From an uncultured Christensenellaceae bacterium (GTDB lineage Bacteria; Bacillota; Clostridia; Christensenellales; UBA3700), in NCBI GenBank assembly GCA_910588545.1, contig CAJUOU010000001.1, positions 488,723 to 552,722 on the forward strand: a stretch of DNA of 64,000 nt. Direction: 5' to 3'. The position numbers were made by a program, and so were the translations under genes. The notes under the pieces are model-generated. The model ran no database searches. It was not told where the DNA came from and was given only the letters and a program-made list of their open reading frames with translations. This document shows positions 7,564-15,830 of this stretch, in pieces. The stretch's first letter is position 1. The number at the start of each line of letters is the position of its first letter.

Positions 7564-8814
7564 TTAAATTATATCATTTTCGTAAAGTGGGAATTTTTCG
7601 CACAAGCTACCGATAATTTTTGACACTTTTTCGATAGCATTTTCTTTTTGCTCGATAACGTCAGCAATGCAATTACCAATGATTTCCATTTCTTCCTCTT
7701 TCATACCCCTTGTAGTAACGGCAGGTGTACCTACTCTTATACCCGATGTGATAAATGGAGAACGTGTATCAAAAGGAATAGCGTTTTTGTTAACAGTAAT
7801 ATGAGCCTCGTCAAGCAATGCTTCAAGCTCTTTTCCTGTAATGTTATTATCAGTCAAATCAAGCAAAATCAAATGATTATCAGTACCGCCGCTGACCAAG
7901 TTTACACCGCGTTTTGACAAAACTTCCGCAAGTTTTTTAGCGTTTTTAACAACTTGTTGTTGATAAGCTACAAATTCTTCACTCATTGCCTCTTTCAAAG
8001 CAACTGCTTTAGCCGCGATGATATGCTCTAATGGACCGCCTTGGATGCCCGGGAATACGGCTTTATTGATTGCCTTAGCGTATTCTTCCTTGCACAAAAT
8101 CAAGCCTCCTCTTGGGCCGCGTAGCGTTTTGTGTGTAGTTGTAGTTACAACATCTGCGTATTTCACAGGATTTTCGTGACAACCTGCAGCTATTAAACCT
8201 GCAATGTGTGCCATATCAACCATAAATATAGCGCCGACTTTATCGCAAATTTCACGGAATTTTGCAAAATCTATTGCTCTTGGATATGCACTTGCACCTG
8301 CAATAATCATTTTAGGTTTTGCCTCCAAAGCGATTTGCTCAAGCTCGTCATAATCAATATATCCTGTTTCTTTGCTAACACCATAAGGTACAATTTTGAA
8401 GTATTTACCACTTATATTTGCAGGGCTGCCATGAGACAAATGTCCGCCATGAGCTAAATTCATACCCATAACTGTATCGCCCGGCTCTAACAATGCAAAA
8501 AATACTGCCAAGTTTGCCTCTGCACCGCTGTGTGCTTGAACGTTTGCACAATCTGCACCAAACAATTTTTTAGCACGCTCAATAGCAAGATTTTCTGCCT
8601 CGTCTACATACATACAACCGCCGTAAAATCTTTTACCTGGCAATCCTTCTGCATATTTGTTTGTCAAATGTGAGCCTGCTGCCGCAAGCACTGTTGGGCT
8701 AACAATATTTTCACTTGCAATAAGCTCGATATTGCCTCTTTGTCTTGCAAGCTCTTTCATCATACTTTCGTACAATTCAGGGTCATTTTTTTTGATTATT
8801 GATAAATCTATCAT
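7564..8814 (-). CDS. glyA: Serine hydroxymethyltransferase
   Basis: 416 residues, the usual bacterial length. PLP-dependent interconversion of serine and glycine with tetrahydrofolate, supplying one-carbon units. Visible motifs: IELIASEN near the start, GKRFYGG, the substrate-cofactor segment VQAHSGAEAN, VDMAHIAG (Asp200, His203) and the PLP lysine in TTTTHKTLRGPRGG (Lys229). The start overlaps the tcdA stop by four bases, so it is coupled to it. It is the last gene of a long same-strand run that also holds aspS and hisS. Confidence 0.96.
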   Translation of the reverse strand: MIDLSIIKKNDPELYESMMKELARQRGNIELIASENIVSPTVLAAAGSHLTNKYAEGLPGKRFYGGCMYVDEAENLAIERAKKLFGADCANVQAHSGAEANLAVFFALLEPGDTVMGMNLAHGGHLSHGSPANISGKYFKIVPYGVSKETGYIDYDELEQIALEAKPKMIIAGASAYPRAIDFAKFREICDKVGAIFMVDMAHIAGLIAAGCHENPVKYADVVTTTTHKTLRGPRGGLILCKEEYAKAINKAVFPGIQGGPLEHIIAAKAVALKEAMSEEFVAYQQQVVKNAKKLAEVLSKRGVNLVSGGTDNHLILLDLTDNNITGKELEALLDEAHITVNKNAIPFDTRSPFITSGIRVGTPAVTTRGMKEEEMEIIGNCIADVIEQKENAIEKVSKIIGSLCEKFPLYENDII

Positions 8815-9521
8815 AAATTTATACCTCCGTTATTATTTTTATTATTTAATAATTTGTTTATTACATATCCGCCTAATTTAATACCTGCCAGCGACGGCAT
8901 GTAAGCAATACTTCCTATTACATTGCCATCTATTTGCATAGGCATTGCGTTGTTTGTGACAGTGTCCAAATGAGTAATACCATTGTCTTTTAGCAGTTTT
9001 CGCATTTTTTTTGCAAGCTTATCGTTTTGTGTTTTATAAATATCCACCACTGCAAAATCGTTCATTTCGATTTTGTTGCCTGCACCCATTGCACTGATTA
9101 TATTTATACCTTTTTCTTTTGCGGTTTTTATCAGTAACAATTTGTCTTGAACGCTGTCAATGGCATCGATAACATAATCATATTGTCTGTCGAAAATCAA
9201 GTGTAAGCTATCACTATTAAAACGCAAATTCAACGCTCTTACATTTACATTTGGGTTAATGTCTTTCATCCGCTCTGCAAAAACATCTACCTTAGCTTTT
9301 CCTACTGTGGAATGTGTGGCGATTATTTGCCTGTTGATATTAGTTATATCCACATTATCGCCGTCCACAATAGTAAAATTGCCTACTCCGCTCCTAGTCA
9401 AAACTTCGACAGCATAACCGCCAACACCACCTACACCTACAATAAGTATATTGCTGTTTTGTAGTGTTTGCAAGCCATTCTCGCCTATCAAAAACTTTGT
9501 TCTATCAAAAATATCCGCCAT
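8811..9521 (-). CDS. tcdA: tRNA threonylcarbamoyladenosine dehydratase (TcdA/CsdL, ThiF/E1-like)
   Basis: 236 residues. ATP-dependent cyclisation of t6A37 in ANN-reading tRNAs to cyclic t6A. It has the E1-like adenylation fold: GVGGVGGYAVEVLTRSGVG nucleotide loop, then DGDNVDITNINRQ with the conserved Asn-Arg-Gln, and the central DYVIDAIDSVQDK segment. The size matches TcdA rather than MoeB or ThiF, and no zinc CxxC pair is seen. It lies between aspS and glyA, a common neighbourhood with translation genes. Four-base overlap with glyA. Confidence 0.85.
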   Translation of the reverse strand: MADIFDRTKFLIGENGLQTLQNSNILIVGVGGVGGYAVEVLTRSGVGNFTIVDGDNVDITNINRQIIATHSTVGKAKVDVFAERMKDINPNVNVRALNLRFNSDSLHLIFDRQYDYVIDAIDSVQDKLLLIKTAKEKGINIISAMGAGNKIEMNDFAVVDIYKTQNDKLAKKMRKLLKDNGITHLDTVTNNAMPMQIDGNVIGSIAYMPSLAGIKLGGYVINKLLNNKNNNGGINL

Positions 9522-9535
9522 ATATTACCTAATAA

Positions 9536-11326
9536 TTAGTCTTGCGGTTTATTAATTTCAAGGAATAGTTCCTTTAATTGAATATCGTCTACAGGACTTG
9601 GAGCTTCGGACATTAAGCAAGACGCATTTTGTACCTTAGGGAATGCGATAACGTCTTTGATATTGTCAGTACCTGTAACAAGCATAACAAGTCTATCCAA
9701 TCCAAACGCAAGTCCGCCGTGAGGTGGTGCGCCGTATTTAAAAGCATCAACAAAGAAACCGAAACGGTTTTTGATATCCTCCTCACTCATGCCAAGCATT
9801 GCAAACATTTTTTCCTGCATTTTTACATTGTGAATACGAATAGAGCCGCCGCCAGCCTCTTGACCATTGATAACAAAGTCGTAAGCATTTGCACGCGCTT
9901 TGCCAGGGTCGGTGTCAAGTAGAGGGATATCCTCCGCTTTAACGGAAGTAAATGGATGGTGTACTGCAACATACCTCTTTTCTTCTTCGTCATACTCTAA
10001 CAATGGGAAGTCTGTAACCCATAAAAAGTCGTATTGTGACTTATCGTATAAGTTATAAGTATCAGCAACATGACATCTTAAGCCGCCTAATGTATCCAAA
10101 ACCAATTTTGTTTTGTCTGCTATAATTAATATCAAATCGCCTTGTTTTGCATCCATTGCATTGTAAATTTCGCTCATTTGTTCTTCAGTCATAAACTTTG
10201 CAAAGGAAGATGTAGTTCCCTCAGATTTAAGAGCAGCCCAAGCCAAACCTTTAACACCATATCCTTTTACAAATTCGCCCAAAGCATCAATTTGTTTTCT
10301 AGTAAGTGTTGCAAGTCCTTTAGCATTTATACCGCGAACGCTGCCGCCCTCTTTAATACAATTTGCAAATACGCTGAAATCGCAGTTTTTAACTAAGTTA
10401 GATAAATCTTTGATTTTTAAATCAAATCTTGTATCAGGTTTGTCGCTACCGTAATTTTCCATTGCCTCTGCATAAGGAATTTTACGGAATGTTCCAACTT
10501 TTAAGTCCATACCCAAACATTGATTAAAAATTTCGCAAATTAAGCCCTCTGCAATTTCCATAACATCTTGGTCTTTTTCTACATAGCTCATTTCCAAGTC
10601 TATTTGAGAAAATTCGGGTTGTCTGTTTGCCCTTAAGTCCTCGTCACGGAAACATCTTGCAATTTGATAATATCTATCAAAACCTGCAATCATCAAAAGT
10701 TGTTTGAACAGTTGCGGAGATTGAGGAAGTGCATAAAATTCGCCCGGATGTATTCTTGACGGAACAAGATAGTCACGTGCACCCTCCGGTGTAGACTTGC
10801 CTAAAAACGGAGTTTCTATATCCAAAAATCCCTTGGAATCCAAATAATCACGAGTTATTTTTGTAATTTTACTTCTTGTCATTAAAATGTTTTGAAGTGA
10901 TGGTCTTCTTAAGTCCAAATATCTATATTTTAGTCTTGTAACATCGCCTACTTTTGCATCGTCACTAATAACAAATGGTGTCACTTCCGCCTCATTTAAA
11001 ATTTTTAAATCAGTAGCGATAATTTCGATATCGCCTGTAGGTAAATTTTTGTTGATATTGCTACCTCTTGAGCGAACTACACCGCTTACGCAAACGACAT
11101 ACTCGTTACGTAATTTAGTTGCTTTTTCGAATATCTCGCTTGGTGTGCTATCGTCAAAAGAAACTTGAACAATGCCGCTTCTATCGCGAACATCGATAAA
11201 AATCAAATTTCCAAGATTACGATACTTTGCTACAAATCCCATACAAACGACTTTGCTGTCAATATCAAAATTTCTGAACTCGCCACATAATTTAGTACGT
11301 TTGTAACCACCGATTAATTCAGCCAT
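9536..11326 (-). CDS. aspS: Aspartyl-tRNA synthetase (bacterial type)
   Basis: 596 residues, class II synthetase. Order: N-terminal OB-fold anticodon domain (VRDRSGIVQV region), motif 2 FRDEDLRANRQPEFSQIDLE, the bacteria-specific insertion (GAD) domain in the middle, and motif 3 GLAFGLDRLVML near the C-terminus. Length and the GAD insertion mark the bacterial AspRS. Whether it also charges tRNA-Asn cannot be judged, since no gatCAB or asnS is in the window. It begins two bases after hisS ends, so the two are one transcription unit. Confidence 0.96.
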   Translation of the reverse strand: MAELIGGYKRTKLCGEFRNFDIDSKVVCMGFVAKYRNLGNLIFIDVRDRSGIVQVSFDDSTPSEIFEKATKLRNEYVVCVSGVVRSRGSNINKNLPTGDIEIIATDLKILNEAEVTPFVISDDAKVGDVTRLKYRYLDLRRPSLQNILMTRSKITKITRDYLDSKGFLDIETPFLGKSTPEGARDYLVPSRIHPGEFYALPQSPQLFKQLLMIAGFDRYYQIARCFRDEDLRANRQPEFSQIDLEMSYVEKDQDVMEIAEGLICEIFNQCLGMDLKVGTFRKIPYAEAMENYGSDKPDTRFDLKIKDLSNLVKNCDFSVFANCIKEGGSVRGINAKGLATLTRKQIDALGEFVKGYGVKGLAWAALKSEGTTSSFAKFMTEEQMSEIYNAMDAKQGDLILIIADKTKLVLDTLGGLRCHVADTYNLYDKSQYDFLWVTDFPLLEYDEEEKRYVAVHHPFTSVKAEDIPLLDTDPGKARANAYDFVINGQEAGGGSIRIHNVKMQEKMFAMLGMSEEDIKNRFGFFVDAFKYGAPPHGGLAFGLDRLVMLVTGTDNIKDVIAFPKVQNASCLMSEAPSPVDDIQLKELFLEINKPQD

Positions 11327-11328
11327 AA

Positions 11329-12585
11329 TTATTTACCTTCCTTTATAATTTCAAAAACTTTATCCAATTTAATTACAGAATTTTCCCCTGTTTGCATATT
11401 TTTAAGCGAACAGCTGTTGTCTTTAAGCTCTTCTTCGCCTAATATAGCAACATATTTTGCATTTAGCTTATTTGCATACTTCATTTGTGCTTTTGCACTG
11501 CGTGCCATTAAATCTTGTTCTACTTTTAAACCTTTATTTCGCATATCGGTAACGAATTTCAAAACAATTTCTCTGCCTTTATCGCAAATAGGTGCAACAT
11601 ACAAGTCAACTGAATTTTGTTCGCCAAGTGAAAGCCCCAAATTTTCAAGCATTATTATAAGCCTTTCCAAGCCCATACCAAAGCCAACTGCAGGACAAGG
11701 ACTTCCTCCTACCTGTTCAACCAAATTATTGTACCTGCCACCACCGCAAACTGTACCTTGAGCCCCGATATTATTGCTTATAAATTCAAACACAGTCCTT
11801 GTATAATAGTCCAAACCGCGTACAATTTGAGGATTAATAATATAGTCGATACCCAAGTCATCCAAGCCTTTACAAACGGCGTTATGGTGTTCTAAACAAT
11901 CCTCACACAAGTAGTCAATCACTTTAGGAGCATCGGTAAGCAATTTTTTGCAACTTTCCTCTTTACAGTCAAGTATCCTAAGCGGATTTTTGTCAAACCT
12001 ATCGCGACAAGTACCGCACAAATTATTAAAATTATCTGCTAAAAATGCTTTTAATGCATCGTTGTATTTTTTTCTGCAAGTAGGACAACCTATGCTGTTG
12101 ATATTAAGAGATATATTTTTTACTCCCAATTTATCAAAAATACTTTTTGCAATAAGCATTACTTCGATATCCGCAAGCGGACTTTCCGCTCCGAAATATT
12201 CGACACCAAATTGATGATGCTCTCTAAGTCTGCCGTTTTGCGGTCTTTCATAACGGAAAACAGGCGTGATATAGTACATTTTTGTAGGCTGTGGGTTAGC
12301 AAAAATCGAATTTTCAATAAAAGCCCTTGCAACCCCCGCAGTACCCTCGGGTTTTAAAGTTATGCTACGCTCTCCCTTATCCAAAAAAGTATACATTTCC
12401 TTATTTACAATATCGGTAGTATCGCCAACTCCACGTAAAAACAACTCGGTGTGTTCAAATGTAGGTGTCCTAATTTCGTTTACGCAAAAGTTATCTGCTA
12501 CACTTCTTACTGTATTTTCGATATAATGCCACTTATAGCTTTCCTTTGGGGTGACATCTTTTGTTCCTTTAGGGATATTAATCAT
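11329..12585 (-). CDS. hisS: Histidyl-tRNA synthetase
   Basis: 418 residues from the ATG at 12585, chosen because AGAAGGT precedes it and the protein then starts MINIPKGTKDVTP as in the family. Motif 2 is seen around RYERPQNGRLREHHQFGVE, and the HisRS-specific signature around RGLDYYTRTVFEF. An insertion with several cysteines (CPTCRKK, CGTCRDR, CKEESC, CEDC) is typical of clostridial HisRS and may bind zinc. The C-terminal anticodon domain holds ARSAKAQMKYANKL. In operon with hslU upstream and aspS downstream. Confidence 0.95.
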   Translation of the reverse strand: MINIPKGTKDVTPKESYKWHYIENTVRSVADNFCVNEIRTPTFEHTELFLRGVGDTTDIVNKEMYTFLDKGERSITLKPEGTAGVARAFIENSIFANPQPTKMYYITPVFRYERPQNGRLREHHQFGVEYFGAESPLADIEVMLIAKSIFDKLGVKNISLNINSIGCPTCRKKYNDALKAFLADNFNNLCGTCRDRFDKNPLRILDCKEESCKKLLTDAPKVIDYLCEDCLEHHNAVCKGLDDLGIDYIINPQIVRGLDYYTRTVFEFISNNIGAQGTVCGGGRYNNLVEQVGGSPCPAVGFGMGLERLIIMLENLGLSLGEQNSVDLYVAPICDKGREIVLKFVTDMRNKGLKVEQDLMARSAKAQMKYANKLNAKYVAILGEEELKDNSCSLKNMQTGENSVIKLDKVFEIIKEGK

Positions 12586-12615
12586 TTTTACCTTCTTTTT
12601 ATAGCACAAAGCTAA

Positions 12616-13923
12616 TTATAAAATATATTTTTTCAAGTTTAAAGTTTTAATCGTGCTATCCAAATTTTTAAGCACATATTCGCGATTGATATCGATTTTA
12701 ATAACTTCGTTCAAACCGCCTGCCTCAAATGAAATATCTTGCAACAATTTTTCCATAATTGTATGCAACCGTCTTGCACCGATATTTTCGTTATTCTCAT
12801 TTTCCGCAGCTGCAATTTTTGCGATTTCGCCAATAGCATCGTCATTGAAGTTAAGTTCTACATTATCAACCATCAATAATTCCTTATATTGTGTTAAAAT
12901 AGAATTATCGGTAGATTTCAAAATCTCTACAAAGTCATTTTCACTCAAATTGTCAAGAGTTACTTTAATAGGGAATCTGCCTTGTAATTCAGGGATTAAA
13001 TCGTCCACGCTAGCAATATGGAAAGCGCCTGCTGCTATAAACAAAATATAATCGGTTTTGATTTGTCCGTATTTTGTGCTAACTGTGCTACCCTCAACGA
13101 TAGGCAAAATATCTCTTTGAACACCTTCGCGGGAAACATCTTGACCATTGTTGGCTTTTGCTGCGATTTTATCGATTTCGTCAACAAATATTATGCCCTC
13201 GTTTTCCACACGTCTTATTGCCTCGGCATTTACATTGTCCTCGTCAATCAATTTGTCGCTTTCAACTTCCATTAAAGCTTTATATGCATCTTCAACAGTT
13301 ACCGATTTCTTTTTGGTTTTTTGAGGTATCATACCGCCAAAAATATCGCCGATACTCATTTCGATACCTGAGCCCGGGGCAAGTTGAATATTTTTTGGTG
13401 CGACAGGCAAATCCATTTCAACTGTAACATCTTTGTATTTGCCGTCTTTTAAATCGATGTACAATTTTGCGACCAATTCCTTTTCATCCATATCAGGGAA
13501 TAAAGATTTTTTGATTGGATATAATGCCTTTGCAAGTTTTTTGTAGACTTTTTCACTTGCTTTGGATTCAACTTCTTTTATTTTTTCTTCCTTTACAAGT
13601 CTTACGGAAACTTCAACCAAGTCTCTTATCATGGACTCGACATCTCTGCCTACATATCCGACTTCGGTAAATTTAGTTGCCTCGACTTTTACAAAAGGTG
13701 CTTTGACTATTTTTGCAAGTCTTCTTGCAATTTCTGTTTTACCTACGCCTGTAGGTCCTTTCATAATGATATTTTTTGGTGTTATTTCGTCACGCAAATG
13801 CTCAGGCAATAAATTTCTTCTGTACCTGTTTCTAAGTGCAACGGCAACAGCCTTTTTTGCCTCTGTTTGACCGATTATATATCTATCCAATTCCTTTACT
13901 ATTTCTCTTGGTGTTAATTGCAT
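12616..13923 (-). CDS. hslU: ATP-dependent protease ATPase subunit HslU (ClpY)
   Basis: 435 residues. AAA+ unfoldase that feeds substrates to HslV. N-terminal LTPREIVKELDRYIIGQ, Walker A GPTGVGKTE (about 56-64), Walker B IIFVDEIDKIA, the sensor ELQGRFPI, and the C-terminal GARRLHTIMEKLL arginine motif are all present. The I-domain between Walker A and B is shorter than in E. coli. The C-terminus ends KKYIL, a hydrophobic tail like those that dock into HslV. It starts one base after hslV ends. Confidence 0.95.
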   Translation of the reverse strand: MQLTPREIVKELDRYIIGQTEAKKAVAVALRNRYRRNLLPEHLRDEITPKNIIMKGPTGVGKTEIARRLAKIVKAPFVKVEATKFTEVGYVGRDVESMIRDLVEVSVRLVKEEKIKEVESKASEKVYKKLAKALYPIKKSLFPDMDEKELVAKLYIDLKDGKYKDVTVEMDLPVAPKNIQLAPGSGIEMSIGDIFGGMIPQKTKKKSVTVEDAYKALMEVESDKLIDEDNVNAEAIRRVENEGIIFVDEIDKIAAKANNGQDVSREGVQRDILPIVEGSTVSTKYGQIKTDYILFIAAGAFHIASVDDLIPELQGRFPIKVTLDNLSENDFVEILKSTDNSILTQYKELLMVDNVELNFNDDAIGEIAKIAAAENENNENIGARRLHTIMEKLLQDISFEAGGLNEVIKIDINREYVLKNLDSTIKTLNLKKYIL

Positions 13924-13924
13924 A

Positions 13925-14461
13925 TTATACTACCTCCACTGTTATATTATCGTTAGTAAATACACATAATTCACTTGCGATTAATAAAGCTTTTTTTGCA
14001 ATTTCCTCGGCGGAAAGCTTAGTTTCTTTAATCATTGCACGTGCAGCTGCCAAAGCATAGTTACCACCGCTTCCTATTGCACAAACACCACCGTCCGGCT
14101 CAATTACATCCCCTTGACCGCTGACAATATACAAATTTTCCTTATCGGCAACAATCATCATTGCCTCAAGCTTTCTAGGCATTTTGTCACTTCTCCAAAG
14201 CTCGGCAAGCTCAACTGCGGAACGCATTAAATTCCCACTGTATTTGTTTAACATACTCTCGAATTTTTCGGATAATGAAAAAGCATCTGCTACAGAGCCT
14301 GCAAAGCCTATAACAACGCGGTTATCGAATATTCTTTTTACTTTCTTTGCGGTTGATTTAAAAATAACACTCTCGCTTAAAGTAACTTGTCCGTCTCCTG
14401 CAACTGCAATCTTACCGTCTCTTTGAACGGCACAAATTGTAGTACCCATTAAATTTCCCAT
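13925..14461 (-). CDS. hslV: ATP-dependent protease peptidase subunit HslV (ClpQ)
   Basis: 178 residues. Proteasome-beta-like N-terminal nucleophile hydrolase. The mature enzyme normally starts at Thr (TTI...). Here TTICAVQRDGK is preceded by MGNLMG, a six-residue leader. The first ATG (14461) has AAAGGAGTG at good spacing; the second, in MGTTIC, has only a weak site, so the longer form is likelier and needs trimming. Conserved GDGQVTL follows. The N-terminus resembles the extended start of B. subtilis ClpQ, where a Ser rather than Thr is used, so the true first residue here deserves checking. Confidence 0.93.
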   Translation of the reverse strand: MGNLMGTTICAVQRDGKIAVAGDGQVTLSESVIFKSTAKKVKRIFDNRVVIGFAGSVADAFSLSEKFESMLNKYSGNLMRSAVELAELWRSDKMPRKLEAMMIVADKENLYIVSGQGDVIEPDGGVCAIGSGGNYALAAARAMIKETKLSAEEIAKKALLIASELCVFTNDNITVEVV

Positions 14462-14492
14462 TATTCACTCCTTTATGTAAAATTGAAATTAC

Positions 14493-15815
14493 TCAATTAC
14501 ATTCTTTATTAAAAAATTGTTTGTTATATTCCGTTATGTCCTTTAGCGACCTTTCATAATAAGCTAATTTCCTAAGTTTTTTATCTCTTATTTTGCTATC
14601 TAAAGGCGGTAGAATACCAAAATTGGCATTCATAGGCTCAAAATCCACATTTTTGCTGGAAATATGTCTTTGTAAACTGCCTATTATTGTGCTATCGGGT
14701 GCTAAATATCTATCTTTGCAAATAATATCACAGTGTAAATTTATACTTGCAATAAGCCCGCTCATTATACTTTCAACATACCCCTCTACACCTGTAATTT
14801 GCCCCGCAAAATAAATATTACTTTCATTTTTAAGTTTAAAATAACAATCCAAATGCTCGGGAGAATTTAAAAACGTGTTTCTGTGAATAACTCCGTACCG
14901 CAAAAATTCCGCATTTTCCAACCCGGGTAGCATACTGAATATTCTTTTTTGCTCGGGGAAAGTCAAGTTTGTTTGAAACCCAACTAAATTATAAGCACTC
15001 CCTTGTACATTTTCCTTACGTAACTGCACTACGGCATAATATTTATCGCCTGTTTCGGGGTGTTTGATTCCAACAGGTTTCATCATACCGTATCGTATAG
15101 TATCCGCACCGCGTTTTGCCATAACCTCTATTGGCATACAGGACTCGAAAATTTCGCCTTTTTCAAACTCATGTAAATTTGCAACTTTGCCATTTACCAA
15201 TTCGTTATAAAATGCCTCGTATTCTTGTTTATTCATACCGCAGTTTAAATAATCGGACGGCTCCCCTTTATCATACCTCGTCGCAAAAAACAATTTACTA
15301 TAATCAAGACTGTCGCCGCTTATAATAGGAGCAACGGCATCGTAAAAATGCAAATTGTCGCTGTTACCTATAAGTTTTGCTATATTTTCAGCAAGCAAGT
15401 CCGAGGTCAAAGGTCCTGTCGCAATTATCGTGGGTATGTTTTTATCGATATTTACATATTCCTCATCAATTCGCTCGAAGTTTGGAAAGTTATTTAATTC
15501 CTCTTCCACAAATTTAGAAAATTCCTTACGATTAACCGCAAGTGCTCCGCCTGATGGTACTTTTGCTTTTTCGGCACATTTTAATAGCAAACAATCTAAA
15601 GTTTTAAGCTCTTGCTTAAGCGTACCGCTAGCTGTCGAATTTTCCATACTTTTAAGGCTATTGCTACAAACAAGTTCACTTAAATCGGCAGTAGTATGAC
15701 AAGGTGTTTGTTTAACCTTTCTCATTTCATACAATTTTACATTGTATCCCCTTTTTAACAGCTGATAACAAGCTTCCGAGCCTGCTAATCCACCGCCGAT
15801 TACACGAATTTCCAT
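14493..15815 (-). CDS. trmFO: Methylenetetrahydrofolate-tRNA-(uracil-5-)-methyltransferase TrmFO
   Basis: 440 residues. Folate- and FAD-dependent methylation of U54 in the tRNA T-loop, the Gram-positive alternative to TrmA. FAD loop GGGLAGSEACYQL at the N-terminus, the family signature SELVCSNSLKS, PSGGALAVNR, and a C-terminal second dinucleotide region with AGQITGVEGYVESIMSG. Lies between topA and hslV as in many Firmicutes (topA-trmFO-hslVU). One-carbon supply links it functionally to glyA in the same run. Confidence 0.96.
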   Translation of the reverse strand: MEIRVIGGGLAGSEACYQLLKRGYNVKLYEMRKVKQTPCHTTADLSELVCSNSLKSMENSTASGTLKQELKTLDCLLLKCAEKAKVPSGGALAVNRKEFSKFVEEELNNFPNFERIDEEYVNIDKNIPTIIATGPLTSDLLAENIAKLIGNSDNLHFYDAVAPIISGDSLDYSKLFFATRYDKGEPSDYLNCGMNKQEYEAFYNELVNGKVANLHEFEKGEIFESCMPIEVMAKRGADTIRYGMMKPVGIKHPETGDKYYAVVQLRKENVQGSAYNLVGFQTNLTFPEQKRIFSMLPGLENAEFLRYGVIHRNTFLNSPEHLDCYFKLKNESNIYFAGQITGVEGYVESIMSGLIASINLHCDIICKDRYLAPDSTIIGSLQRHISSKNVDFEPMNANFGILPPLDSKIRDKKLRKLAYYERSLKDITEYNKQFFNKECN

Positions 15816-15830
15816 ATATTACTTAGCCTT

